Part shown: in pieces, positions 27,845 through 36,706 of the stretch
Layout: every line of letters begins with the position of its first letter
Position numbering within the stretch: position 1 is the first letter of the stretch
Assembly (NCBI RefSeq): GCF_007858975.2
Contig: NZ_CP042220.2
Span: 3,596,001 to 3,660,000, forward strand
DNA: 64,000 nucleotides
Origin: Dickeya poaceiphila
Lineage (GTDB): Bacteria; Pseudomonadota; Gammaproteobacteria; Enterobacterales; Enterobacteriaceae
Reading direction: 5' to 3'
Notes under the pieces: model-generated
What the model saw: only the letters and a program-made list of their open reading frames with translations
The model's database searches: none
Told to the model about the DNA's origin: nothing
Translations under genes and position numbers: made by a program

Positions 27845-28666
27845 ATGCTGTTAGCACAAATTTCAGATACTCACTTTCGAAGCACAGGGCAAAAACTTTA
27901 CGGTTTCATCGACATCAATGCCGGTAACGCCGATGTGGTGTCACAACTTAACGCCCTCACCGAGCGCCCGAACGCAGTGGTAGTGAGCGGCGATATCGTC
28001 AACTGTGGTCGTCCGTCGGAATATCAGGTAGCCCGCCAGATTTTGGGTAGCCTCAACTATCCTCTGTACATCATTCCCGGCAATCACGACGATAAAACCC
28101 ATTTTCTGGAGTACTTGCAACCGCTGTGCCCGCAACTGGGCAACGATCCGCAGAATATGCGCTACGCGGTTGATGATTTCGCCACGCGGTTGCTGTTCAT
28201 TGACTCCAGCCGCGCGGGAACGTCCAAAGGCTGGCTGACGGAAGAGACGCTGGCCTGGCTGGAAGCACAACTGATGCGTGATGACAAACCCGCCGCGGTG
28301 TTCATGCATCATCCACCGCTCGCGCTCGGTTCCGCCCAGATGGACCGCATCGCCTGCGAGAACGGGCATCGTCTGCTGGAATTGGTAGAGCGTTTCCCAT
28401 CACTGGTGCGTATTTTTTGCGGTCACAACCATTGTCTTATCATGACGCAGTACCGCCAGGCGATCATCGCTACCGTACCGGGTACGGTCCATCAGGTGCC
28501 CTACTACCACGAAGATACTCGTCCTTATTACGACATGTCCCCGCCAGCCTGCCTGATGCACCGTCAGGTAGACCAACAGTGGGTCAGTTACCTGCACCCG
28601 CTATCGCATTACGCCGGCCCGTGGCTGTACGACGAAAACATCAGTTGCCCGGTGGATGAACGTTAA
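27845..28666 (+). CDS. gpdQ: Glycerophosphodiesterase GpdQ
   Basis: This is a 273-aa binuclear metallophosphoesterase that hydrolyses glycerophosphodiesters to glycerol-3-phosphate and an alcohol. All calcineurin-like motifs are present: 'ISDTHF' (D8, H10 region), '[10 protein letters not shown]', 'IPGNHDD', 'FMHHPP' and 'IFCGHNH'. Length and sequence agree closely with Enterobacter aerogenes GpdQ (274 aa), including the end '[12 protein letters not shown]'. CpdA-type cAMP phosphodiesterases are the other family possibility but match less. In this operon it takes the place of the unrelated TIM-barrel UgpQ of E. coli. Its stop shares a base with the next ATG. Confidence 0.93.
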   Translation: MLLAQISDTHFRSTGQKLYGFIDINAGNADVVSQLNALTERPNAVVVSGDIVNCGRPSEYQVARQILGSLNYPLYIIPGNHDDKTHFLEYLQPLCPQLGNDPQNMRYAVDDFATRLLFIDSSRAGTSKGWLTEETLAWLEAQLMRDDKPAAVFMHHPPLALGSAQMDRIACENGHRLLELVERFPSLVRIFCGHNHCLIMTQYRQAIIATVPGTVHQVPYYHEDTRPYYDMSPPACLMHRQVDQQWVSYLHPLSHYAGPWLYDENISCPVDER

Positions 28667-29751
28667 TGGCCATGTTACGACTGCACAACGTCAGCAAGCA
28701 ATTTGACAACAAACCGGCGCTGCAATCGCTGTCGCTGGAGATCGCCGACGGCGAATTTCTGGTGTTGGTGGGACCATCTGGCTGCGGCAAAAGTACCCTG
28801 CTGCGCCTGCTGGCCGGGCTGGAAACCGTAAGCGACGGCGAGATTTGGCGGGACGGCGATAACATCACCGCCCAGTCGCCACGCGAGCGTAATTTTGCGA
28901 TGATCTTTCAGAACTATGCGCTATTTCCACACCTGACGGTAAAAGACAACATTACCTTCGGTATGCAAATTCGCCATGAACCGAAAGCAAGCTGGCAGCC
29001 CCGGCTGGAAAAAGTGGCGCAGTTGCTGCAACTGGACACCTTGTTGGATCGCAAACCGGGCAAGTTGTCCGGCGGCCAGCGTCAGCGAGTGGCAATGGCA
29101 CGTGCCATCGTACGCAACCCGAAACTGTTTCTGATGGATGAACCGCTGTCCAATCTGGATGCCCGGCTGCGCACCGAAGTCCGCGACGGGATTATGGCGC
29201 TACATCAGCAGCTCAAAACCAGCACCGTTTACGTCACCCACGACCAGATAGAAGCCATGTCGATGGCGGATCGCATCGTGGTCATGAACCACGGCAAAGT
29301 CCAGCAGATCGGCACACCGGAACAACTCTACGCATTCCCAATCAATCTGTTCGTGGCAAGCTTTATCGGCTCACCTGCCATGAATATCCTCCCCCTACCT
29401 TGCTCCGACGGTGCGGTACAGATAGGTGAAGAGAAGCTTCCCTTACCGCCACATGCCAGCCATCTGCAACAAGTGTTTTTCGGTATTCGCCCGGAACACC
29501 TCACTGAAGGTCAACAAAGCTGTCACCAGTCACTGCGCCTGACGGGTACCGTGACACAACGAGAATTGATGGGGGCAGACTATCTGCTGCACATCAACAC
29601 GCCAATCGGCGAATTACGCTACAGCCGCAAAAATCGCGGCGATACACCGATGGTTGGCGTCACCGTCAACCTCAGTTTTTCACCTTTTGATGTTCATCTT
29701 TTTCATGCTGATACACAGCAGAACTTATACCAGGAGACCACCCATGCATAA
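28666..29751 (+). CDS. ugpC: ABC transporter ATPase (UgpC-like)
   Basis: This is the 361-aa ATP-binding subunit of the MalK/UgpC group. Walker A 'VGPSGCGKSTLLRLLAG' is near residue 33, the signature 'LSGGQRQRVAMARAI' near residue 132, Walker B 'LFLMDEPLSNLD', and the H-loop 'VYVTHDQIEAM'. A C-terminal TOBE-type regulatory domain follows (FFGIRPEHL). The ATG at 28666 overlaps the gpdQ TAA. It powers import by the two upstream permeases. Confidence 0.92.
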   Translation: MAMLRLHNVSKQFDNKPALQSLSLEIADGEFLVLVGPSGCGKSTLLRLLAGLETVSDGEIWRDGDNITAQSPRERNFAMIFQNYALFPHLTVKDNITFGMQIRHEPKASWQPRLEKVAQLLQLDTLLDRKPGKLSGGQRQRVAMARAIVRNPKLFLMDEPLSNLDARLRTEVRDGIMALHQQLKTSTVYVTHDQIEAMSMADRIVVMNHGKVQQIGTPEQLYAFPINLFVASFIGSPAMNILPLPCSDGAVQIGEEKLPLPPHASHLQQVFFGIRPEHLTEGQQSCHQSLRLTGTVTQRELMGADYLLHINTPIGELRYSRKNRGDTPMVGVTVNLSFSPFDVHLFHADTQQNLYQETTHA

Positions 29752-31066
29752 GCCCCTGAAACAGCGGTTGCAGGCGCTCACCCTCAGCATCACGCTGGCC
29801 TTCACCGCTTCAGCGCTGGCCAAACAGAACATCGATTTCATGTTTCCAGCCCCGGTAGACGGCAAACTGACGATGGAAATGACCCGCATCATCAAAGAAT
29901 TCAACAGTTCTCAGCAAGATGTAGAAGTACGGGGGATTTTTACCGGTAACTACGACACCACTAAAATGAAAGCGGAAGCAGCGCAAAAAGCCGGTCAACC
30001 GCCTGCGCTGGTGATTATGTCCGCCAACTTCACGACCGATCTGGCACTGAAAAATGAAATCCTGCCGATGGACGAACTGTTCAAATTCGGCAACGAAAAA
30101 GCCGGTACGTTTTTAACCAACGAATTCTGGCCTGCCATGCACAAAAACGCCCAGGTGATGGGGGTGACGTACGCGATTCCGTTCCACAATTCGACACCGA
30201 TTCTCTATTACAACAAGACTCTGTTTGAAAAAGCCGGTATCGCACAGCCGCCGCAAACCTGGCAGGAGCTGCTGGCAGACGCCAAAAAGCTGACCGACCA
30301 GAGCAAAGGCCAGTGGGGCATCATGCTGCCGTCCACCAATGACGACTACGGCGGCTGGATTTTCTCCTCGCTGGTACGCGCCAACGGTGGCAATTACTTC
30401 AACGAGGACTATCCGGGCGAAATCTATTACAACACCCCGACGACTATCGGCGCGCTGCGTTTCTGGCAGAACCTGATCTACAAAGATAAAGTGATGCCGT
30501 CCGGCGTGCTGGATTCTAAGCAGATTAGCGCCGCCTTCTTCTCCGGCAAACTGGGTATGGCGATGCTGAGTACCGGCGCGCTGGGCTTTATGCGTGAAAA
30601 TACCAAAGACTTTGGATTGGGCGTAGCAATGTTGCCTGCCAAAGAGCAGCGTGCGGTGCCGATAGGCGGCGCCAGTCTGGTGAGTTTCAAAGGTATCTCT
30701 GATGAGCAGAAAAAGGCAGCTTACCAGTTCCTGAGCTATCTGGTCAGCCCGCAGATCAATGGTGCATGGAGCCGTTTCACCGGCTATTTCTCACCACGTA
30801 AGGCGGCGTACGATACCCCGGAAATGAAAGCGTATCTGGAGAAAGACCCGCGTGCCGCCATCGCGCTGGAACAACTGAAGTACGCTCACCCGTGGTACTC
30901 CACTTATGAAACCGTAGCGGTACGCAAGGCAATGGAAAATCAGTTAGCCGCTGTGGTGAATGATGAGAAGGTAACGCCGGAAGCCGCCGCCAAAGCCGCT
31001 CAGCAGGAAGCCGACACCATAATGAAACCCTATGTGGACCAGACGGCGCTGGCCCCGATAAAGTAA
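29744..31066 (+). CDS. ugpB: Periplasmic glycerol-3-phosphate/glycerophosphodiester-binding protein (UgpB-like)
   Basis: This is a 440-aa solute-binding protein of the UgpB/MalE group with a Sec signal peptide (MHKPLKQRLQALTLS...; cleavage near 'TASALA'). Ligand-pocket stretches typical of UgpB are recognisable: 'FHNSTPILYYNK', 'IGGASLVSFKG' and 'TGYFSPRKAAYD'. The start at 29744 has AGGAG 9 bases upstream and overlaps the end of the ugpC gene; a longer frame begins inside ugpC and lacks a signal sequence. The binding-protein gene is last here, whereas E. coli has ugpB first. Confidence 0.87.
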   Translation: MHKPLKQRLQALTLSITLAFTASALAKQNIDFMFPAPVDGKLTMEMTRIIKEFNSSQQDVEVRGIFTGNYDTTKMKAEAAQKAGQPPALVIMSANFTTDLALKNEILPMDELFKFGNEKAGTFLTNEFWPAMHKNAQVMGVTYAIPFHNSTPILYYNKTLFEKAGIAQPPQTWQELLADAKKLTDQSKGQWGIMLPSTNDDYGGWIFSSLVRANGGNYFNEDYPGEIYYNTPTTIGALRFWQNLIYKDKVMPSGVLDSKQISAAFFSGKLGMAMLSTGALGFMRENTKDFGLGVAMLPAKEQRAVPIGGASLVSFKGISDEQKKAAYQFLSYLVSPQINGAWSRFTGYFSPRKAAYDTPEMKAYLEKDPRAAIALEQLKYAHPWYSTYETVAVRKAMENQLAAVVNDEKVTPEAAAKAAQQEADTIMKPYVDQTALAPIK

Positions 31067-31097
31067 TTCCTGAACATGATGTAACGCAGTAACGTAA

Positions 31098-31125
31098 CGA
31101 TGCCGGCCTGACCGGCATCGTTTTT
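31098..31125 (+). terminator. Intrinsic terminator of the ugp operon
   Basis: CGATGCCGG and CCGGCATCG around CCTGA, followed by TTTTT. It lies 30 bp after the binding-protein stop, facing the convergent sugar-transferase remnant. Confidence 0.88.
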
Positions 31126-31136
31126 ATCAGTTTTTA

Positions 31137-31450
31137 TCAACTCACCCGATCACCGGAACCTTTACCGACCACCGTTTGCACCAGATAAGTGAAGTAATGC
31201 TTCACTGATAGAGTCTGGATCATCCGCTGATCACACTCCGCCAGTTTCTGTGGTGTAGACATGTCGATGGCATTAAGCTGTGCCAGCCCGGTAATTCCCG
31301 GCAATACATCAAAGACACCACGCGCCTGACGTTCGGCAATTAGCTCTTGTTGATTAAACAAACAAGGACGCGGCCCAACCAGACTCATCTCTCCTTTCAG
31401 CACATTGACCTGTAATCCATCCGTTTTTTGCCAATGAAGGGCTTCAGCCA
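31137..31450 (-). pseudogene. Truncated sugar transferase (C-terminal remnant)
   Basis: The readable part, 'NVLKGEMSLVGPRPCLFNQQ' onward to 'LSVKHYFTYLVQTVVGKGSG', is the C-terminal end of a bacterial sugar transferase (WbaP/WcaJ-like polyprenyl-phosphate sugar-1-phosphate transferase). The membrane helix and the catalytic DExxQ-type region that should precede NVLKGE are missing, replaced by unrelated residues (MLAVIYERQKLAEALHW). The break lies next to an IS relic (31507-31640), so an insertion/deletion probably removed the 5' part. It is the last gene of the rfb operon and is presumably non-functional. Confidence 0.8.
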
Positions 31451-31481
31451 ATTTTTGCCTCTCATAGATAACCGCTAGCAT

Positions 31482-31805
31482 ATCATCCAGTTATCTATGT
31501 GGGCGTTCCTCGTTACATTCTGTACACCAACTCTGCTGTTAGTTCTCGTACTTTAGACAAAGTTCTGAACAGATACATATCGCGTATTTCTATTCGCAGT
31601 ATTTTGTTAAAGCACTCAATAAACCCGTTATGACGAGCCAAACTGGTTTTATTTCGATCAGTGAGTTTTATTATAGGGTTTATTAATACCCAGAATAAAT
31701 CAAGATAATATTCGCACAACAAGAGCTCACACATCTAATTATTAGAACTCTCATAAACCCCCAATAATTATACTATCGAGAAAAATATCGTTTATATCTC
31801 AATCG
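31482..31805. other. Gap between rfbC and the sugar-transferase remnant
   Basis: Apart from the IS relic it holds AT-rich DNA with no credible gene. A 73-codon frame across 31513-31734 is only the relic plus unrelated sequence. Confidence 0.6.
31507..31640 (-). mobile_element. Degenerate IS3-family orfB relic
   Basis: The minus-strand translation 'NGFIECFNKILRIEIRDMYL' then 'FRTLSKVRELT' matches the orfB tail at positions 1-140 (NGFIERFNKTLRTEILDMYL). DNA similarity is plain (TTCTGAACAGATACATATCG is shared exactly). Only about 130 bp remain. It marks the breakpoint that truncated the sugar transferase. Confidence 0.85.
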
Positions 31806-32357
31806 TTACAGCGTTTCACACTCTATAAAAAGTTTACCATTTTTATCCTTATCTGATAAAAAAGGAGTATTATTTTCCGAAAAAGGCCATTCTATATTAA
31901 TATCAGCATCATTCCACAACAATGAACACTCTGCTTTAGGGTTATAATAATCAGTACACTTATAAACAAATTCAGCCTCAGGACTTGTCACATAAAACCC
32001 ATGAGCAAACCCTTCAGGAATCCATAGTAAACGTTTATTCTCAGCAGAAAGATATATACCAACCCACTGACCAAGTGTTGGGGAATTTTTTCGCATATCA
32101 ACTGCGACATCAAAGACCTCACCACTAATAACTCTAACTAGTTTCCCTTGAGTGTTTTCGGTCTGATAGTGTAACCCGCGTAAAATACCTTTACTGGATT
32201 TAGAATGGTTATCCTGCACAAAATTACATGTATGACCAACAACCAGATCTTCAAATTTCTTCTGTTGCCAAGTCTCCATGAAAAAACCGCGTTCATCACC
32301 AAACACCGTTGGTTCAATAATTTTCACATCTGGAATATTTGTCTCAATAACTTTCAT
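31806..32357 (-). CDS. rfbC: dTDP-4-dehydrorhamnose 3,5-epimerase
   Basis: This 183-aa cupin-fold enzyme performs the third step of dTDP-L-rhamnose synthesis. The family pattern 'FGDERGFFMETW' and 'FVQDNHSKSSKGILRGLHYQ' contains the catalytic His, with 'RLLWIPEGFAHGFYV' in the second half. The ATG at 32357 (MKVIETNIPDVK) matches the usual RfbC start; a longer frame overlaps rfbD. It follows rfbD by four bases. Confidence 0.95.
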   Translation of the reverse strand: MKVIETNIPDVKIIEPTVFGDERGFFMETWQQKKFEDLVVGHTCNFVQDNHSKSSKGILRGLHYQTENTQGKLVRVISGEVFDVAVDMRKNSPTLGQWVGIYLSAENKRLLWIPEGFAHGFYVTSPEAEFVYKCTDYYNPKAECSLLWNDADINIEWPFSENNTPFLSDKDKNGKLFIECETL

Positions 32358-32361
32358 AATG

Positions 32362-33234
32362 TCACTTATATGCTTGAATATTATCCAGTGCCAGTTGCCA
32401 GTTGCTAGGTTCAATATCGAACTGCTTTCTTATTTTCTCACAGTTTAATCGAGAGTTAGACGGCCTTTTGGCTGGTGTGGGATAAGCAGATGTTAGAATA
32501 GGCAATAACGTGGGAATACTAACAAGAACGTTGCTTTCTTTAGCCTTCTGAAATATTTGAGCCGCAAAATCAAACCAGCTAACATGCGGCATTCCGGAAA
32601 AATGATATATCCCCCATCCCGGCTTTCCACCATTTTCAATATAACTAATTATCTTGATTAATGCTGCCGCAATATCACCAGCATAGGTTGGCCCACCGAC
32701 CTGATCGCTAACTATATTGAGAGCATCTCGTGTAGCACCGAGCCGAAGCATAGTTTTTACAAAATTGTGTCCATGTTCACCAAAAACCCATGCAGTCCGC
32801 AAGATAATAAATTTCTCTGTTAAATCTGCAACAACGTGCTCCCCAGCAAGTTTACTTTTTCCATATATACCATGAGGCGCAGTTGGCATGCTTTCATCAT
32901 ATTCTGTCTGACTTTCACCATCGAAAACATAATCAGTAGAAATATGTAAAAAAACCGCATCAATTTCGCTTGCAGCCTGAGCCAGATAAGCTGGCCCATC
33001 ACGGTTAATGGCATAGGAAAGTTCAATTTCATTCTCAGCTTTATCTACAGCAGTATGTGCTGCTGCATTGACGATATAATCAGGACGGAATTGACTGATA
33101 GTATGAAATACTGCCCCCTTATCAGTTATATCCAGCTGATCACGGTCAACAGCCAGTACATGCGCTTTGCCCAACAATTGAGAAACTAAACAACTCCCTA
33201 CCTGCCCATTACTACCGACAATTAATACTTTCAT
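32362..33234 (-). CDS. rfbD: dTDP-4-dehydrorhamnose reductase
   Basis: This 290-aa NAD(P)H-dependent SDR enzyme performs the last step to dTDP-L-rhamnose. The Rossmann glycine motif is 'GSNGQVGSCL' at the N-terminus. The catalytic Tyr-x3-Lys is in 'GIYGKSKLAGE'. 'DYVFDGESQTEYDESMP' is the RmlD signature. The order rfbBADC is the common enterobacterial arrangement. Confidence 0.95.
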   Translation of the reverse strand: MKVLIVGSNGQVGSCLVSQLLGKAHVLAVDRDQLDITDKGAVFHTISQFRPDYIVNAAAHTAVDKAENEIELSYAINRDGPAYLAQAASEIDAVFLHISTDYVFDGESQTEYDESMPTAPHGIYGKSKLAGEHVVADLTEKFIILRTAWVFGEHGHNFVKTMLRLGATRDALNIVSDQVGGPTYAGDIAAALIKIISYIENGGKPGWGIYHFSGMPHVSWFDFAAQIFQKAKESNVLVSIPTLLPILTSAYPTPAKRPSNSRLNCEKIRKQFDIEPSNWQLALDNIQAYK

Positions 33235-33253
33235 TATATTTTCCTGGCATCAA

Positions 33254-34117
33254 TTACTTGATCAACCCCATCAGATATTGACCATATTCGTTCTTCAGCA
33301 TCGGTTCTGCCAGTGCAATCAACTCTTGATTAGACATCCAACCATTTCGCCAGGCAATCTCTTCCAGGCAAGCCACTTTCAATCCCTGGACATTCTCAAT
33401 AGTTTGCACAAAGGATGACGCTTCATGCAGGCTCTCATGCGTTCCAGTATCTAGCCAGGCAAAACCACGACCAAATAATTCGACGCTAAGCGACCCATCC
33501 TCCATATACATTTGGTTAATTGAAGTAATTTCCAATTCACCACGATGGGATGGTTTAACCTGTTTGGCGAACTCAACTACGCGATTATCATAAAAATACA
33601 ACCCAGTAACAGCATAATTGGATTTGGGCTTACTCGGTTTTTCTTCAATGGAAATGGCTTTCATTTCAGCATCAAACTCTACAACGCCAAAACGCTCCGG
33701 GTCTTTAACCTGATAGCCGAATACTGTAGCACCCACTGCTTTATCTACAGCATTTTTTAGCATCTTGCTGAAGGATTGACCGTAAAAGATATTGTCCCCC
33801 AGAACAAGGCAACAACGTTCATTGCCAATAAATGAGTCACCAATAATAAATGCCTGAGCCAATCCATCTGGACTAGGCTGAACCGCATAATCAATATTGA
33901 TGCCGAAATTGCTGCCATCACCCAGCAAACGCCGAAACCCTTCGTTATCTTCAGGTGTAGTGATAATTAATACATCACGGACTCCGGCTAACATCAGTGT
34001 AGATAGCGGATAATAAATCATCGGTTTATTGTAGATCGGCAACAATTGCTTGGATACACCTCGGGTTAAAGGATACAACCGAGTACCGGAACCACCTGCG
34101 AGGATAATACCTTTCAT
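33254..34117 (-). CDS. rfbA: Glucose-1-phosphate thymidylyltransferase
   Basis: This 287-aa enzyme makes dTDP-glucose from dTTP and glucose-1-phosphate (first step). The nucleotidyltransferase motif '[20 protein letters not shown]' is at residues 8-27, '[10 protein letters not shown]' near 108, and '[20 protein letters not shown]' further on. Its ATG touches the rfbB stop. Confidence 0.97.
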   Translation of the reverse strand: MKGIILAGGSGTRLYPLTRGVSKQLLPIYNKPMIYYPLSTLMLAGVRDVLIITTPEDNEGFRRLLGDGSNFGINIDYAVQPSPDGLAQAFIIGDSFIGNERCCLVLGDNIFYGQSFSKMLKNAVDKAVGATVFGYQVKDPERFGVVEFDAEMKAISIEEKPSKPKSNYAVTGLYFYDNRVVEFAKQVKPSHRGELEITSINQMYMEDGSLSVELFGRGFAWLDTGTHESLHEASSFVQTIENVQGLKVACLEEIAWRNGWMSNQELIALAEPMLKNEYGQYLMGLIK

Positions 34118-35184
34118 TATTTTTCTACGCTCCCCAAACGCTCACGGCTATAAGAACCATCCAGCACCCTGCTCCACCATGAGCGATTATTAAGGTACCA
34201 CTCTACTGTTTTACGAATACCGCTTTCAAAAGTTTCCTGTGGTTTCCAACCAAGCTCACGACCAATCTTGCCAGCATCAATAGCATAACGCACATCATGG
34301 CCTGGACGATCTTTCACATAAGTAATCAGATCTTGATAAGCACTGATACCCGACGGTTTTTGCGGAACCAACTCCTCCAGCAAAGCACAGATAGTTTTTA
34401 CGACATCAATATTGGCTTTTTCGTTATGCCCACCAATATTATAGGTTTCACCAACGACGCCCTCAGTCACCACCTGATAAAGCGCACGGGCATGATCCTC
34501 AACAAACAGCCAGTCTCGAATTTGCATACCATCGCCATATACTGGCAACACTTTTCCTTCCAGCGCGTTCAGTATCATTAATGGAATCAGCTTTTCCGGA
34601 AAGTGGTAAGGACCATAGTTATTGGAACAGTTGGTTACGATAGTCGGCAATCCATAAGTACGCAGCCAGGCACGTACCAGATGGTCACTGGAGGCTTTCG
34701 ACGCAGAGTAAGGACTGCTGGGAGAATACGGCGTCGTTTCAGTAAATAGCGACTCAGTTCCCTCCAGGTCACCATACACTTCATCCGTCGAGATATGATG
34801 AAAACGGAAAGCAGATTTTTTGGCTGGCTCCAGGCTACTCCAGTAAGCACGCGCAGCCTCAAGCAATGTATAGGTACCGACGATATTCGTTTCGATAAAA
34901 GCAGCAGGACCATCAATCGAACGGTCTACATGTGATTCAGCCGCTAAATGCATGACGGCATCTGGCTGGCTGGCATCAAAAACATGTTTGAGCGCCGCCG
35001 CATCGCAAATATCTACATGTTTAAAAGCATAACGCTCGTGACCACTCACATCAGCCAGAGATTCAAGATTACCGGCATACGTGAGTTTATCCACGTTAAC
35101 CACAGAATCCGATGTATTCTTTATGATATGCCGAACAACCGCAGAGCCGATGAACCCCGCACCACCCGTTACCAATATCTTCAC
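34117..35184 (-). CDS. rfbB: dTDP-glucose 4,6-dehydratase
   Basis: This is a 355-aa extended SDR enzyme (second step). It has the NAD motif '[16 protein letters not shown]', the catalytic '[11 protein letters not shown]', and the Tyr/Lys pair in '[17 protein letters not shown]'. I chose the GTG at 35184 because it yields (V/M)KILVTGG, the usual start. An in-frame ATG 11 codons upstream gives an atypical tail. It is the first gene of the rfb operon, 76 bp after the ops element. Confidence 0.95.
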   Translation of the reverse strand: MKILVTGGAGFIGSAVVRHIIKNTSDSVVNVDKLTYAGNLESLADVSGHERYAFKHVDICDAAALKHVFDASQPDAVMHLAAESHVDRSIDGPAAFIETNIVGTYTLLEAARAYWSSLEPAKKSAFRFHHISTDEVYGDLEGTESLFTETTPYSPSSPYSASKASSDHLVRAWLRTYGLPTIVTNCSNNYGPYHFPEKLIPLMILNALEGKVLPVYGDGMQIRDWLFVEDHARALYQVVTEGVVGETYNIGGHNEKANIDVVKTICALLEELVPQKPSGISAYQDLITYVKDRPGHDVRYAIDAGKIGRELGWKPQETFESGIRKTVEWYLNNRSWWSRVLDGSYSRERLGSVEK

Positions 35185-35259
35185 GATGTCATACCCAGAA
35201 AATGAATTATCCGACAACTCAACGCAAATGCACCTTGATTATCAATAAACAAAATTAGG

Positions 35260-35300
35260 AACGCTACCGCCCTTGGGATTCAGCCCCAAAGGTAGCTACT
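35260..35300 (-). promoter_or_regulatory. JUMPStart with ops element of the rfb operon
   Basis: On the minus strand GGCGGTAGCGTT (35271-35260) is a consensus ops sequence. It is preceded by GTAGCTACCTTTGGGGCTG, the upstream JUMPStart half. As for the capsule operon, RfaH recruitment is predicted. Two ops-led operons in one window suggest joint RfaH control of both polysaccharide loci. Confidence 0.92.
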
Positions 35301-35642
35301 GCCTTCAACTTGTCGTTGCACGTGCGATTTTGCTGGAAATATAGTCAGAAAAAGGAAAAAGAAGTTGCACATTTTACATGTCACAACAAAGGAGGTGTAG
35401 CGGTATTGTGATTTACCCCTAAACCCAAACTGAAAATTTACACCATGCTCGCTCTTTACCTTCTTACAGCACGAATCATGGCGTAATAAATAATAATTAT
35501 TACGCTTACCCAATAGTTCAAGGCTATAGATTCAATCACAAACATAACATATTAATAAATAAGGTTATTGTCGAAATACAACAGAAACGATAAACACTGT
35601 TCGCTTTCTTTCAGGTCGCATTAACCTTTTAGAGGAGCATCG
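35301..35642. other. Promoter region of the rfb operon
   Basis: The 340-bp AT-rich stretch between the JUMPStart and the HxlR gene has no gene. It contains TACCCCTAAACCCAAACTG near 35417, similar to a word upstream of the capsule operon near 8470. Confidence 0.5.
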
Positions 35643-36020
35643 CTACACCACTGTAGCAGCAGAATTGAGCTCATCATATCGCTGCTGGGCAAGCATGACC
35701 TCATCAATATTTCGCTCCGCCCAGTGGGTCAGTTCGTGTACGGTTTTAACCAGCGTTTTGCCAAGTGTCGTAATTGAGTATTCCACCGTCACCGGCACGG
35801 TAGCAAACACCTGCCGATGAATCATACCGTCGCGTTCCAGGTGCTTTAGCGTCTGTGACAATACTTTCTGCGATACCCCTTCAATATCACGTCTTAGTTG
35901 ATTAAACCGTACCGGTTCACACGCCAGACGATCCAGAATCAGTAGTGACCACTTATTAGACAAACGATCCAGCACCACACGTGCCGGGCAGGTTTTACTA
36001 TAGACATTAAATTCAGGCAT
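35643..36020 (-). CDS. HxlR-family transcriptional regulator
   Basis: This is a 125-aa winged-helix regulator. The HxlR domain is clear: 'CPARVVLDRLSNKWSLLILD', 'RFNQLRRDIEGVSQKVLSQT' and 'LERDGMIHRQVFATVPVTVEYSIT' (wing). The N-terminal Cys in the CPAR motif is the redox or electrophile-sensing position in several family members. HxlR-type genes often control a divergent oxidoreductase; here the upstream side is the integrated element, so the original target may be displaced. It is outside the rfb operon although on the same strand. Confidence 0.88.
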   Translation of the reverse strand: MPEFNVYSKTCPARVVLDRLSNKWSLLILDRLACEPVRFNQLRRDIEGVSQKVLSQTLKHLERDGMIHRQVFATVPVTVEYSITTLGKTLVKTVHELTHWAERNIDEVMLAQQRYDELNSAATVV

Positions 36021-36254
36021 CCTGTGACCTCTGTTATATCGGTTAACGTCTTATTCGGTATACCTGCTTACCATAGCGCATATCGTTTCTTTTAGGGAGT
36101 TAGTTTCTTTTGAAGTGACTGGTATCTTTTTAAAACTACCGATACAGCACCTGCCATTCCTTGTATCCGAAACAACGCACTGATAAATAAAAAATCATTT
36201 CAAGATATAGAGGAATAAAAAACAGAATTGAAAGCTTGAAAGCACGGAGAGAAG

Positions 36255-36274
36255 TGGAGGCGAAGGGATTAGAA
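36255..36274 (+). other. Candidate distal attachment site (attR-like)
   Basis: TGGAGGCGAAGGGATTAGAA resembles the tRNA-Gly 3' end at 48589-48611 (TGGAGCGGGCGAAGGGAATC...), with a 3-base gap and two substitutions, in the same orientation. The 10-bp core GGCGAAGGGA is identical. This would bound a 12.3-kb element. Confidence 0.55.
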
Positions 36275-36328
36275 TAAGCCACCACAAACCCAGTAAATTA
36301 GCAATAACTTGAATTTATAACTCACCAA

Positions 36329-36350
36329 CTATACACATTTCTATACACAT
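36329..36350 (+). repeat. Putative integrase arm-type sites, distal end
   Basis: Two direct copies of CTATACACAT (36329-36338 and 36341-36350). The same word occurs at 48467-48476, with a one-base variant at 48455-48464. Location just inside both element ends suits arm-type integrase binding. Confidence 0.6.
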
Positions 36351-36559
36351 TAATCTTTCGCTAGGGCTGATTGCAGTCATTTTTTTGCTCGCCACTGATC
36401 GGAAAGATCTCACACCGCAACGCATCTTTTTATGGGAAAGAGGGCTATGCAGCCAGAGAATGGATGTTCAGCAAATATCACATCCTCACTCACAGAGCGT
36501 TCAATGAAAGCCCTCTCCCTTCATCAGCAAAACCGCATACATATACAAGCAAAGGTACG

Positions 36560-36670
36560 TTGGTTAAGTCGGTTCAATAAGTAAAGATAGTTGTTTTTAC
36601 TGGTTATTTTCATAATAAATGAACCAACACAGGGGTGTTTTGAACCAACATCCGCCTTTGGCTGAACCAA
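36560..36670. repeat. Iteron cluster C (inverted partial copy of module A)
   Basis: TTGGTTAA (36560), TCGGTTCA (36569), then TGAACCAA at 36620, 36641 and 36663. The segment around 36571-36590 (GGTTCAATAAGTAAAGATAG) is nearly the reverse complement of 39783-39800. It lies 3 kb from the main iteron modules, on the other side of the phage genes. Confidence 0.7.
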
Positions 36671-36706
36671 CATCATGCACATTTGATGTGTTTTCGAGGG
36701 TGTCTA

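Larger units (their letters stand above)
36021..36706. other. Distal end of the integrated element: att, arm sites and iterons
   Basis: There is no gene. It holds a degenerate copy of the tRNA-Gly 3' end (36255-36274), two CTATACACAT repeats (36329 and 36341) that match repeats beside the integrase gene, and a cluster of TTGGTTCA-type iterons (36560-36670). Confidence 0.65.
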
